DNA of 64,000 bases from Spiractinospora alimapuensis (lineage in GTDB: Bacteria > Actinomycetota > Actinomycetes > Streptosporangiales > Streptosporangiaceae), in the NCBI RefSeq assembly GCF_018437505.1, contig NZ_CP072467.1, positions 1-64,000 on the forward strand, read 5' to 3'. Numbering within the stretch: the first letter of the stretch is position 1; the number at the start of each line of letters is the position of its first letter. Of the stretch, positions 8,867 to 17,221 are shown one piece after another. Both the position numbers and the translations under genes were made by a program. Below the pieces are notes generated by a model. The model was not told where the DNA came from, did no database searches, and saw nothing but the letters and a program-made list of their open reading frames with translations.

Positions 8867-10113
8867 CAGACCGTCATTCCTTCCGCCGTCTCGGGAAGCG
8901 CCCCGAGGTGGTCGATCGCCTCGTCGGCGTCGGCGACCACGGGGTCGTCCGGCCCGGCCTCGGCGGACAACGTCTTGGCGCCGTTCCCGGTGAGCACGCA
9001 CACGACGGTCTCGTCCGGACCGATCGTCCCCCGCGCCCGCTGCGTCCGGACGGCGACCAGATCGGCGGCGGCCCCCGACTCGATGAGCAGCCCCTCCCGG
9101 TGCGCGAGTTGGTCCACGGCCTCACCCGCCGCGGTATCGCTCACGGTCGCCATGACCCCGTTCGACTCGCGCACCAGCCGCAGGGTGTAGGTACCGTCGG
9201 CTGGATAGCCGCGCAACGGGTCGGATATCGCTGAGATCCGGGTCCGGACCTCCGGCCAGGGGACGACCTCCGTCGCGTCCCGGGCGAAGGCGTCGGCGAT
9301 CGGCGCACAGCCCTCCGCCTGCACGCCGAGGATCCGTGGCAGCGCCGCGACCTCCCCCGAGTCCCGTAGCTCCCGGTAGGCGGTCACGATGCCGTGCACG
9401 AGCGGGCCCGCGCCGATCGGCACCACGATCCAGTCCGGGGTATCACCGAGCTGGTCCGCCAGTTCGTATCCGGCGCTCTTCAGCCCGGCGACGGCGACTG
9501 GATTGACGTATGTCGTGGTGAGGTTGATCCAGCCGAAGCGGTCAGCCAGCTCCCGTGCCGCACGAAAGGTGTTGCTGTAGTCGCCTCGTACCCGAAGCAC
9601 CGTCGCGCCGTGTGCGCGGGCGATGGCGGCCTTACCGGGGGGAACCGCCTCCGGCGTCAGGACTACCGCGGGGAGTCCGGCGCGCGCCGCGTACGCGGCC
9701 GTCGATCCGGCCGCGTTACCGCTCGACGCGCACACCACGGCGCGTGCCCGCTGCCGCACGGCCTGCGCCACCCCCACCGCCGTCGCCCTGTCCTTGAAGG
9801 ACCCCGACGGGTTCAGGTGATCGAGCTTGAGCATCAGGCGTTCGACGCCGCACCACTCCGCCGCCGCGGCCGCCGGCACGACCGGGGTCCCCCCTTCGCC
9901 CATGCTCAGCCACGCGGTGTCCGAGGTGACCGGCAACCGACCCGCGTATCTCCACATACCGGGCAGGTTCGTGGTGTGGGCGAGTGTGGGCGTCGCCGGA
10001 GGGAGAACGACCGGCCCACCGCAGTTCGCGCAGTAGTCCGGAAACGTCATTTCCTGGTCGCGCCCACACATGGCGCAAATTCCGACAGGCGTGCGCCATT
10101 CGGTCTGTGTCAA
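8866..10113 (-). CDS. threonine-synthase-like PLP-dependent enzyme
   Basis: Fold-type II PLP enzyme of 415 aa. An N-terminal zinc ribbon (C13, C16, C28, C31) precedes the PLP-lysine motif SGSFKDRA (K107), a glycine loop SSGNAAGS and the phosphate-binding IGAGP. TTG 10113 is chosen because GGAGG sits 6 nt upstream; the longer frame to 10188 runs through an operator-like palindrome. Family members perform beta/gamma elimination or replacement on amino acids (threonine synthase, diaminopropionate ammonia-lyase relatives). It leads an operon with a D-aminoacylase and a symporter, so a catabolic deaminating role is more likely than threonine synthesis. A distant paralog lies at 59477-60799. Confidence 0.82.
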   Translation of the reverse strand: MTQTEWRTPVGICAMCGRDQEMTFPDYCANCGGPVVLPPATPTLAHTTNLPGMWRYAGRLPVTSDTAWLSMGEGGTPVVPAAAAAEWCGVERLMLKLDHLNPSGSFKDRATAVGVAQAVRQRARAVVCASSGNAAGSTAAYAARAGLPAVVLTPEAVPPGKAAIARAHGATVLRVRGDYSNTFRAARELADRFGWINLTTTYVNPVAVAGLKSAGYELADQLGDTPDWIVVPIGAGPLVHGIVTAYRELRDSGEVAALPRILGVQAEGCAPIADAFARDATEVVPWPEVRTRISAISDPLRGYPADGTYTLRLVRESNGVMATVSDTAAGEAVDQLAHREGLLIESGAAADLVAVRTQRARGTIGPDETVVCVLTGNGAKTLSAEAGPDDPVVADADEAIDHLGALPETAEGMTV

Positions 10114-10172
10114 CTCATTCCTCCACGCCGATTCGCGTACGGGCTGAGTGGTCGCACTGAACCACCGCATTG

Positions 10173-10204
10173 CTTGCATATATTGCAAGTAGGTTGCGTA
10201 TAAT
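10173..10204 (+). promoter_or_regulatory. divergent promoter with inverted repeat CTTGCATATATTGCAAG
   Basis: 10173-10189 is a perfect 6-bp inverted repeat with a 5-nt centre, followed by a consensus TATAAT at 10199-10204 reading toward the IclR gene. The repeat lies between the divergent IclR regulator and the PLP/aminoacylase/symporter operon. It is the obvious candidate for the IclR-type operator controlling both. Confidence 0.55.
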
Positions 10205-10299
10205 GGGGGAAATCTAACGAGATTCTGATCGCGACGTCAAGGGGCCCGTTGGCGGGGGTCGGCCCGAACCTCGGCTGGACGGGCGGAAAGGATGGGCAG

Positions 10300-11038
10300 A
10301 TGAGTGAGAGTCTTCGGCGTGGCCTCAAGGTCCTCGCGACGCTTTCCGACGAACCGGCGACCGCCAGCCAGGTCGCGGAGTCCCACCGGGTCAGCCTCTC
10401 GACGGCGGTGCGACTGCTGCAGCTCCTCGTCGAGGAAGGCTTCGCCCGCGCGCGACGAGACCGGCAGGTATCACGTCGGGAGCAAGTTGCTCCAGGTCGC
10501 GTTCCACGCGGTGGCGGCGATGGATGTCCGTCAGGTCGCGGCGTCGAGTCTGCGTGCGCTCAACAGGAAGACCGGGCAGACGGTTCACCTCGGCTATTTC
10601 GAGAATCCGACGGTCATCTACGTGGACAAGTACGCGGGCAGCGCCCCGGTGCAGATGTACTCGCGGATCGGCATGCCCGCACCCCTGCACTGCACCGCGA
10701 TGGGCAAGGCGGTCGCCGCGTTCCTACCGGCGGCCGAACGATCCGCGCTCGCCGCGGACCTCGACTACCCGGTGAGCACCGAGCGCACGATCACCAACGC
10801 GGAGGACTACCTGGACGAGTTGGACGCCGTCCGGCGGCAGGGATACGCGCTGAACCTCGGCGAACACGAGGAGGTCGTCTCCGCCGTCGCCGTCCCGATC
10901 AGGCAACCGGACGGGCGGGTGCAGTACGCGATCGACCTGGCCGTGCCGAACGTCGTCGTCAGTGAGGACGAGTTGCGGGCCTTCATCCCGCTGGTGCTCG
11001 AGGCCGTGGCGGACATCGAACGCGCCCTCGGGTACTGA
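10300..11038 (+). pseudogene. IclR family transcriptional regulator, one frameshift
   Basis: ATG 10300 follows a GGAAAGGA ribosome-binding site and begins an IclR winged helix (SESLRRGLKVLATLSDEPAT, VSLSTAVRLLQLLVEEGFAR). In the CGCGCGCG tract at about 10447-10455 the frame must shift by one. The other frame then continues DETGRYHVGSKLLQ and the whole effector-binding domain to the stop at 11038. As written, the first frame gives the DNA-binding domain with a junk tail. It is divergent from the aminoacylase operon and is presumably its regulator. A slip in a CG dinucleotide run could be a sequencing error or a true mutation. Confidence 0.8.
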
Positions 11039-11701
11039 TTACTGCCGGGATACGTCATCAACACCTTGGATCGCTGGGGGCTCGGCTCCCAACCCGCGCG
11101 GGTGTCGGGCCGGGCGTGGGGGCACGGACGCCCTGCGACCACACCGCGTAGGTCCGGTGACGACTTTGGTGAGCACGATGACCGGCATTCTCACAGCGGA
11201 GGTGCGGTCGATGCTCGCGCGCACGTCGAGCATCGACAACTGCCCGGAGCGCCCGGCACTGCCCGGCAAGTATCCGGCGGATACCGGGTGGTCTGCGCGT
11301 TCCTAGGCTGGACGTGCCTAGGACGACGCCTCTCTGGACGGCGCTCTCGCCAGGATCGAGGATGGGACCCGGTCAGGGTTGGGAGCGCCGGACAACAGGT
11401 AGCGCGGCCCCGGTCCCGTCACCGAAGCGTGGTGTAGCGGATGGCCGAGCATGATGAGCCGTACATCGATGGCGTCCGGCGTGCCCCGCCTGAGCCGACG
11501 GCCCCCGGGTCGCACCGGGTGGCGATGATGTCGGCGGCGAGCAACACGCCGGCCCCTTAGCGGCGACACGAGTCGCCGCCGAAGGACAGTCGAACCGCAG
11601 GACTGTCGAGCGGAGCCGAACGGATGCGCACGCCATCCGCACCCGCGGCAACCGGCTGTAGGGTGCCGGCAACGGCCCACACACAAGGAGCACCGAGAAC
11701 G
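11039..11701. other. 663-bp intergenic stretch without a convincing gene
   Basis: No frame shows family motifs or a good ribosome-binding site. A 39-codon frame from ATG 11448 to 11567 is too short and too plain to call. The one structured element seen is the CCTAGG inverted repeat at 11301-11323. The region may contain decayed coding sequence, in keeping with the disrupted genes on both sides. Confidence 0.4.
11301..11323. promoter_or_regulatory. inverted repeat TCCTAGGC-N7-GCCTAGGA
   Basis: Perfect 8-bp arms spaced by 7 nt. Each arm contains the hexamer CCTAGG, which also occurs three times in the carotenoid-oxygenase promoter region near 29.8 kb. It could be a protein-binding site, but it lies about 380 bp from the nearest gene start, so its target is unclear. 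Confidence 0.4.
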
Positions 11702-12333
11702 TTGACATCCGCCCTGATCATCACAGGCGCCCGCGTACACAGCAGTCCCCAGCTGTCCGCACCAGGTGATTTGCGGGTGAGGGGCACACGGATCACCGGC
11801 GATGAGGGTCCGCGGGACTCGGCGCATCTGATCGACGCCACCGGTGCCTCGGTCGTGCCATTGCTTGTGAACACAGTCTTCGACGATGCTGAGCCGGGCC
11901 AGCCCCGTACTCCTTCGATCTGACTCCGGGCCGACCTGCGACCTTCGCAGTGATCAGAGGCAGGGTCAGCAGCCGGCGGATCACCGAGACGCTGGTCGTC
12001 CAGCCCCAGGATCTGATCGCCGTCGTCGTCGAGGGAGAACTCATTGCCCTCCACGGCACACCGACGCGCCCCTCGGGCACAGACGAGCTCGACTCCGACG
12101 ACCCACGACTCGGCCAATGGACGGACGCCAGGCGCGACATGACGCAGTACCTGAGCGAGGACGGGCGGTACACCGAAACGCGCAACGGCCGCCGCGACGC
12201 CTACACCGGACGCTTCTGGCTCAACGCCGATCGCGTCACCTACCTCGACGACACCGGGTTCTGGGCGTTCGGTCAGTACCACCGCGGTGTCCTCCATCAC
12301 GCCGGATACGTTCTTCGCCGATCACGCGTCTGA
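11702..12333 (+). pseudogene. Atu4866-domain protein with amidohydrolase-like N-terminus, one frameshift
   Basis: The N-terminal part (TTG 11702, AAGGAG at 11685-11690) reads TSALIITGARVHSSPQ and VVPLLVNTVFDD, like the start of a metal-independent amidohydrolase remnant. Near 11905 the frame shifts, then SFDLTPGRPATFAVIRGRVS leads into an Atu4866-type C-terminus with DMTQYLSEDGRYTETRNGR and DDTGFWAFGQYHRGVLHHAG. I recall this two-part layout from actinobacterial proteins of about 210 aa, so one frame change restores a full-length gene. Molecular function of the family is not established. Confidence 0.7.
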
Positions 12334-12361
12334 ACGACTGACGTCCCTGGTAGTCACACGC

Positions 12362-12672
12362 CGGCAAGCGCCCGCCTCCACGAATGGAGCCGACTCTCCC
12401 GACGGTCCGCCGCGAAGCGGTTCGGCCTGGGTTCCGTACCCGCCGCGCCCAACGCGGCCTCGGCGCGGGCCTCCGACCTGTCGGGCCTGCCGCGCGCCGA
12501 CATATCCAGTGCGGTGGCCTTTCCGAACTGAGACGAGGAAATCGACTACGCGATACGTCTGCTCGGCGAGGTGTCCAACGGCAGACCGCCGGGCTCGCCG
12601 CCGCTCTCCGCCGAGCCCTGGCGGGCAAAGGACACGAAAGCCGATCGCCTGAGACGCGACAGTGACGCGGGC
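12362..12672 (+). pseudogene. remnant of an alpha/beta-hydrolase (HSL/acetyl-esterase type), C-terminal part
   Basis: Reading across frames gives pieces in the right order for an HSL-family esterase C-terminus: ASARASDLSGLPRADIS, then after an in-frame stop DEEIDYAIRLLGEVS, and in another frame LAAALRRALAGKG. In intact enzymes these correspond to the DLSGLPPAYI...RDEDIDYA...RRL stretch containing the catalytic Asp region, and to the final helix. The catalytic His segment is missing and there is no N-terminal half. This is a decayed fragment; boundaries are approximate. Confidence 0.5.
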
Positions 12673-13149
12673 CCAGGACTCGCCGGTGAGGACGACGGAG
12701 ATGGTCTCGCTCCGGCTCCATCGCGTGGCCCTCGTACGCGGACAGCCTCCCACGCTGCTCGAGCACGCTCGCCACCTACTCCCATATCGCGGAGGTCAAG
12801 TGCTCGGGGACTTCGCCCATACCCCGTGCACGCCGCTCAATGCCTTGCTCTTTACCCCCGCGGGCGTAGGGTTGAGATATCTGGAGACGACGGCATTTCT
12901 GTTGGTGGGGATCGCTGCCACACCGGCCGTTCCGAAGGAGAGGTCGTGCCGATCTCATATCGCCGTCGAGTCTCGTTCCGCCGCATCGTGGCTGTTGAGA
13001 CTCAGCCCCGTTGGCGCTGAGGTGATCCAGTCCTGGATCACCGGGCTACCTCGCCTTATGCGCAGGCTGTAGCCGTCATCCGCGCATCCCATCAACCCGG
13101 GACCGCACGCGGCGCGTGCGGCGTCTCGGGAGAACAGGAGCACCGCTCC
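12673..13149. other. 477-bp intergenic stretch, no gene recognised
   Basis: Several overlapping open frames exist on both strands, but none shows a motif, a ribosome-binding site or a convincing composition. It lies between a decayed esterase fragment and the DUF5994/STAS pair, and presumably holds the promoter of the latter. Confidence 0.35.
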
Positions 13150-13647
13150 ATGCTGACTCCCACCCAACGCCGGCCCGTGGTCTCCGACACGCCGCCCTCG
13201 GTGCCCCGGTTGCTGCTGCAATCCTTGACAGCCCACCACGCCGTGCTCGACGGCGGCTGGTGGCCGCGGTGCAACGATCCCGTCGCCGAGCTACCCGGCC
13301 TCATCCTCGCCCTCGACGACTACCGGGGTCCCATCCACCACGTCATGCTGGGGGCGACCGGCTGGAAGAACCGGCCCCACCTGCTGGAAGTAGCCGGGCG
13401 CGCGATCCGGCTCGAATGGTTCACCTCCATGCCGGCTGACTCACTCGCCGCGATCAGCACCAACGGAGCCCGGGTCGACCTATTGGTCGTCCCACCCGGG
13501 GTGAACATGCCAACAGCGTGGGCCGCCATCGGACTGGCCGCCCAACACGCCAACATCACCCACGCAGCCGACCTGATCACCGCCGCCGAGCGCCTGCTGC
13601 TGGACCCCGACAACGCCGACTGGGCACCCGAAGGCGGGCGGCGATGA
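13150..13647 (+). CDS. DUF5994 family protein
   Basis: Protein of 165 aa with the pattern I associate with DUF5994: VLDGGWWPRCNDPVAELPGL, then a GATGWKNRP segment, a WFTSMPAD stretch and DLLVVPP. No catalytic motif is visible and the function is unknown. ATG 13150 follows GGAGCACCGCTCC. The stop overlaps the next gene's ATG (ATGA), so it is translationally coupled to a STAS-domain protein. That suggests involvement in a stress or sigma-factor signalling module. Confidence 0.7.
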   Translation: MLTPTQRRPVVSDTPPSVPRLLLQSLTAHHAVLDGGWWPRCNDPVAELPGLILALDDYRGPIHHVMLGATGWKNRPHLLEVAGRAIRLEWFTSMPADSLAAISTNGARVDLLVVPPGVNMPTAWAAIGLAAQHANITHAADLITAAERLLLDPDNADWAPEGGRR

Positions 13648-14123
13648 CCCGCCGAGGCCGGGCCAGCGCCCCTCGTGCCCGTTCACGCGGGAAGCTGGGC
13701 ATGGTGAGTGCGGCGCCCGCGCTCCGGTACGGCCAGATCGGCGCGGATGGCGGATCGTCCGTGCCCCGCGGCCCAACCATTTCCGTCGTCAGGCCGCATG
13801 GCGAAATCGACTGCGCCGTCACCCCCGCGTTACGCGAATACCTGTTCACCGCACTCCGACCAGGGATGGAACTGCTGGTCATCGACCTGTCAGAGATCAC
13901 CTTCTGCGACGCGGCCGGGCTCGCCGTACTGGTCGGGACGCGCCACCGGGCCGACCGGCTCGGCGTCGAGCTGCGGATGGCCGGGCCCCGGGCGCAGATG
14001 CGCCGGATCCTGCGCATCACCGGACTGGACCGTGTCCTCACCATCTATCCCACACTCGCCCAGTCCCTTGCTGAGGGCACGCGCTACGCAGTCCCCCACC
14101 CAGGAACGATCCGACCACGGTGA
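13644..14123 (+). CDS. STAS-domain protein (anti-sigma factor antagonist-like)
   Basis: Protein of 159 aa; residues about 45-150 form a STAS domain (ISVVRPHGEIDCAVTPALRE, LLVIDLSEITFCDAAGLAVL). Such proteins bind anti-sigma kinases and release a sigma factor when unphosphorylated. The regulatory Ser normally found in the D-S-S-G motif is absent: the stretch is CDAAG at 88-92. It therefore cannot be switched by phosphorylation at that position and may be constitutive or serve another partner. Coupled to the DUF5994 gene by an ATGA overlap. Confidence 0.82.
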   Translation: MTRRGRASAPRARSRGKLGMVSAAPALRYGQIGADGGSSVPRGPTISVVRPHGEIDCAVTPALREYLFTALRPGMELLVIDLSEITFCDAAGLAVLVGTRHRADRLGVELRMAGPRAQMRRILRITGLDRVLTIYPTLAQSLAEGTRYAVPHPGTIRPR

Positions 14124-14493
14124 GCATGGGGCTCGACACCGGTTACGCCCCCCGCCATCAGCCACCTCGCCCCAGCCGTCGACGTCCCCAGGCAGCCCCG
14201 GGGGGAGCGGGGTGCCCGCTCCGTCGGGGGATTTTGTCACGGGCGATCGTGCCGTGCGAGCGCGGACGGTCTGTCCGATGGAAGTACGCGGGGACCCCAG
14301 AGCCATCCCTGGGGCCGGGACAGTGGAGTCCGACTCCCTTCATTTCGTTTCGCGGGGACGATGACATTTCAGTGGCTCCGCGGGAGAAGTTCGTCGACGA
14401 GGTGTGCCGCGGACCGGATCCCTCCCCGGAGTCCTGACGCCGGGTGCGGGCGTGTGGCAATCACCTGACGGGGCCGCTGGATCGAGCGCTCCG
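14124..14493. other. 370-bp convergent intergenic region with a weak hairpin
   Basis: It lies between the convergent STAS and methyltransferase genes. A 6-bp stem CCCCAG/CTGGGG with an 8-nt loop at 14295-14314 may help terminate transcription. No coding frame is convincing. Confidence 0.4.
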
Positions 14494-15309
14494 CTAGAAC
14501 CGGAAGCGCACGATGCGCGTCGCTCGCGTCATTCCCGGGATCAGGTTCAGGAGGCGGTACGCGCGGCGGACGTTCGGGGGAGCCTTGGCCATCAGGACCG
14601 GCGCGTCGTACATCGGTGCTTCGTCGACGTACCTCAGCCGGGGATGGCAGTCGGCGAGCGTGGACGGATCGTCGAAGCCGCAGTGGATCCGGGTGCCATA
14701 CTTACGGAGCGTGGGGTCCCACCTGGACATGCGCCATGCCCAGACCGGCGCCGTGTCGAACTGTAGCTGGCCGGTGGGGAACGCGTTGACCAGGCTGGTC
14801 AGTAGTCGCCGGAGATCGTCCTCGGTCAGGTACGGCACCAGTCCTTCAGCGATCATCAGCAACGGTCGGTCCCGGGGTACGGACTCCAACCAGGTCAGGT
14901 CGGTGACACTGGAGCTGATCAGGGTGTAGTGCTCGCGGGGCGGCAGGAAACGGTCCCGAAGCTCGATGACGCTCGGGTAGTCCAGGTCGTACCAGTCGAC
15001 GGTGGAGGGCGGGTCGATCCGCTGAACCCGTGTGTCGAGGCCGCAGCCCAGGTGCAGTACCACCGTGTCGGGGTGGTCGGCGAGAAATCCACGGGCCCAG
15101 TCGTCGTGGGCCTTCGCGCGGACCACGGCTGCCAGGCCCATCTGACTGGTGCCGAACCCGCGGCTGTCGTACCCAGGGTCGAGGCGACGCATGACCCGCT
15201 CGGCGTGTCGGTCGCCGAGGATCGGATCCGGGAGTCGACAGTCCAGTGCTTTGGCCTTGAGGACGGGGCTGAGGGTCTGCTGTACTCCGAGGAGTTCGGT
15301 CTCCTTCAT
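14494..15309 (-). CDS. class I SAM-dependent methyltransferase, LCMT-like
   Basis: Protein of 271 aa related to leucine carboxyl methyltransferase (LCMT) and polyketide O-methyltransferases. SAM motif I reads VVLHLGCGLDTRVQR around residue 84, the post-I acidic residue is in DWYDLDYP, and a later motif is LLMIAEGLVPYL. It would transfer a methyl group to a carboxyl or hydroxyl of an unknown small molecule. It is divergent from a MarR-like regulator with a perfect inverted repeat just upstream of the ATG, suggesting it is repressed by that regulator. Confidence 0.85.
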   Translation of the reverse strand: MKETELLGVQQTLSPVLKAKALDCRLPDPILGDRHAERVMRRLDPGYDSRGFGTSQMGLAAVVRAKAHDDWARGFLADHPDTVVLHLGCGLDTRVQRIDPPSTVDWYDLDYPSVIELRDRFLPPREHYTLISSSVTDLTWLESVPRDRPLLMIAEGLVPYLTEDDLRRLLTSLVNAFPTGQLQFDTAPVWAWRMSRWDPTLRKYGTRIHCGFDDPSTLADCHPRLRYVDEAPMYDAPVLMAKAPPNVRRAYRLLNLIPGMTRATRIVRFRF

Positions 15310-15329
15310 GGAAACGACACTACACTGAA

Positions 15330-15346
15330 TTCACGAAATTCGTGAA
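15330..15346. promoter_or_regulatory. MarR-type operator candidate TTCACGAAATTCGTGAA
   Basis: A perfect 8-bp inverted repeat around a single central base in the 67-bp divergent region between the methyltransferase start (15309) and the likely regulator start (15377). Short perfect palindromes of this kind are typical of MarR/winged-helix repressor sites controlling divergent genes. Confidence 0.65.
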
Positions 15347-15437
15347 ATGATGGAATTGAGTGAGAAGGGGATTGCGATGACGCGGGCCGACGACGAGGGG
15401 CGCCACCGCGGACTTCCGGGAACGGTTCGCACAGGTC

Positions 15438-15863
15438 ATGGTCGAATCCGGGATGCCCCGGATGGCCGCGCGAGTGTACGCCGCGTTGCTGGTCACCGAC
15501 TCCGGAAAGCTGTCCGCCGCCGAGCTCGCCGAGCGACTGGGCGTGGGCGCGCCAGCGATCTCCGGGGCCGTCAAATACCTGGTTCGGACACGTCTAGTCG
15601 AACGCGGCCGTGAACCCGGCACTCGGCACGACTTCTGCCGGATCCACGACCACACATGGAGCCACTACATCAGCAGCTCTGACCCGGTCCTGGTCCGGGT
15701 GCAGACCAGCGCCGAGGAGGGGGTAGCGATCCTGGGCCCCGACTCCCCCGCGGGGCGACGGTTGGACGAGACCCGTCGGTTCTTCGGGTTCATGCGCGAG
15801 GAGGTGAAGCGCTCGATGGCGAAGTGGCAACGGCTCCAAGCCGCCGCGCGCGAGCCCGACTGA
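15438..15863 (+). CDS. MarR-like winged-helix regulator (5' end possibly frameshifted)
   Basis: The open frame from ATG 15438 gives 141 aa with a full winged helix (AARVYAALLVTDSGKLSAAE, LAERLGVGAPAISGAVKYLV) and a C-terminal helical dimerisation part. The same frame upstream reads ATADFRERFAQV, typical of the family's first helix. ATG 15377, behind a good GAAGGGG site, is out of frame by one base in the GGGG run at 15398-15401. So the true gene probably starts at 15377 and carries a one-base insertion, unless 15438 is used. Probably controls the divergent methyltransferase. Confidence 0.75.
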   Translation: MVESGMPRMAARVYAALLVTDSGKLSAAELAERLGVGAPAISGAVKYLVRTRLVERGREPGTRHDFCRIHDHTWSHYISSSDPVLVRVQTSAEEGVAILGPDSPAGRRLDETRRFFGFMREEVKRSMAKWQRLQAAAREPD

Positions 15864-15906
15864 TCGGTCCGCCGGTACCGCAGGGCACGGTCAGGGACGA
15901 GGGTGG

Positions 15907-16578
15907 TCAGCGCTGGGCCGCGGCTCGTTCGACGGCGGCGGTGTAGTCGCGGAAGGTCTCGGTGGGTGAACCGTCGTCGAGGAAGGTGGCGCGTTGTGCG
16001 TGGGTGATCTCCAGTTGGACACCCGCGCCTCGGGCGTTGCGGTTGGCGATGTTGTCGGGGTCTTCGCCCGCGAGACCGTCGGGGATCGAGTCGGGCGCGT
16101 CGAAGCCCGAGGCGCGGAGTTCCGCGCGGACCGTGTCGCGCAGTTCGGTGTCGAGCCCACCGACGTAGGTGGTGGGGTGATCGCCGGCGGCCCCGTGCCA
16201 GGAGATCGTGTAGTCGGAGGCGGCGACGACCTCTAGGGTCATGGGTTCGTCGAAGCGGGTGGCGGTGATGTGCAGAACGCCGTTTCCGCTCCGCTTGATC
16301 CCCTCGAACGTGGCGAAGGCGTGGTCACCGGCCTGGGCGGCGTGGTCGGCGAGTTCGGTGGTGGGGGGTTCGATGCGGCCTCCGTGGATGGCGATGTGCG
16401 CGAGGTCGGTTCCGCCGGCGCGCGTGGTCCGCCGGTAGTCCACGCCCTCGGTCTCGTGGGCGGCGAGTTCGGCGTAGTTGGCGTAGGTGTCCTCCGCCCC
16501 CGCGGTCGCCGGTACCCCGGGGACCAGGGTGAAGGTGAGAAACGCGGTCGTGGCCACGGTCGCGGTCCTGGTGATCAC
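15907..16578 (-). CDS. secreted poly-gamma-glutamate hydrolase family protein (PghP-like)
   Basis: Protein of 223 aa with an N-terminal signal peptide (hydrophobic stretch ATTAFLTFTLVPGVPATAGA) and a domain matching the phage-type poly-gamma-glutamate hydrolase family. Evidence includes YANYAELAAHETEGVDYR, AHIAIHGGRIEPPTTELAD with its metal-ligand His/Glu pair, VLHITATRFDEP, and DPDNIANRNARGAGVQLE near the end. Such zinc peptidases cut gamma-glutamyl polymers. GTG 16578 is chosen over the longer frame because AAGGACGG precedes it and the signal peptide begins there. It is probably exported. Confidence 0.8.
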   Translation of the reverse strand: MITRTATVATTAFLTFTLVPGVPATAGAEDTYANYAELAAHETEGVDYRRTTRAGGTDLAHIAIHGGRIEPPTTELADHAAQAGDHAFATFEGIKRSGNGVLHITATRFDEPMTLEVVAASDYTISWHGAAGDHPTTYVGGLDTELRDTVRAELRASGFDAPDSIPDGLAGEDPDNIANRNARGAGVQLEITHAQRATFLDDGSPTETFRDYTAAVERAAAQR

Positions 16579-16750
16579 CTTGGTCCGTCCTTCCCGTTGG
16601 GTCCGGTCGCGCACCACGTTACGTGGCGCCGCTCGGCTTCGCCCGGCGATCGCCCGCGCCGCGTGGCGCGTCCTCCCAACCGGGTCAGGAACCCACGATG
16701 AGGTCGGGCCCTGCCGAGTCAGTGCCGACGCGGCCCATGTCCGCCCCCGG

Positions 16751-17221
16751 TCAGTTCAGTGCCTCCAGCGTCGAGCCGACGACGACGAGCATGAGTACGC
16801 CCCAGGCGAGGCTGGATACCAGGTTCCAGGCCAGGACCGCGCGTCGGTCGAGACCGGCGGCGGCCATGATGAACGCGGTCAACGAGATCGCGAACACCGT
16901 TGGGGTGAGCAGGCTGGCGACCGGGACGCCCCACTTCTCGACGCGGGCCAGGATGCGCTCGCGTCGCTTGGAGCGCTCGACCCGGCTCTTGCCCGTTCGT
17001 ATCCGTCCGGCCAGGGACACGGCCGCGGTCACGGCCAGCGCGTTGCCCGCCACCGCACCGCCCAGGGCGATGGGCCAGCCCATGCCGACCACGTAGCCGA
17101 TCACGGAACCGAAGTAGCTCTCCAGAAACGGGATGGTTCCGATGACGAAAACGGCGACGAACTGAAGGACGGGATGTAGGTCGTCCACGAACTGCGCGAT
17201 CGTGGCGATCAAGTCGTTCAC
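16751..17221 (-). CDS. small integral membrane protein, small-multidrug-export-like
   Basis: Protein of 156 aa with about four membrane segments and a basic central loop (TGKSRVERSKRRERI). The opening IPFLESYFGSVIGYVVG and later LLTPTVFAISLTAFIMAAAG resemble the Sm_multidrug_ex/DedA-like small membrane proteins of actinomycetes; transport function is unproven. GTG 17221 follows GAGAGG by 7 nt. No obvious partner: the neighbouring LAL regulator has the same orientation but is over 400 bp upstream. Confidence 0.65.
   Translation of the reverse strand: MNDLIATIAQFVDDLHPVLQFVAVFVIGTIPFLESYFGSVIGYVVGMGWPIALGGAVAGNALAVTAAVSLAGRIRTGKSRVERSKRRERILARVEKWGVPVASLLTPTVFAISLTAFIMAAAGLDRRAVLAWNLVSSLAWGVLMLVVVGSTLEALN

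Noticed and set aside
8866-10113. Housekeeping threonine synthase
   Set aside because: No homoserine dehydrogenase or kinase nearby; the operon context is D-aminoacylase and symporter.
11441-11567. Short frame of 39 codons from ATG 11448 in the gap after IclR
   Set aside because: No ribosome-binding site, no known motif, and the surrounding region is full of stop codons; too short to support.
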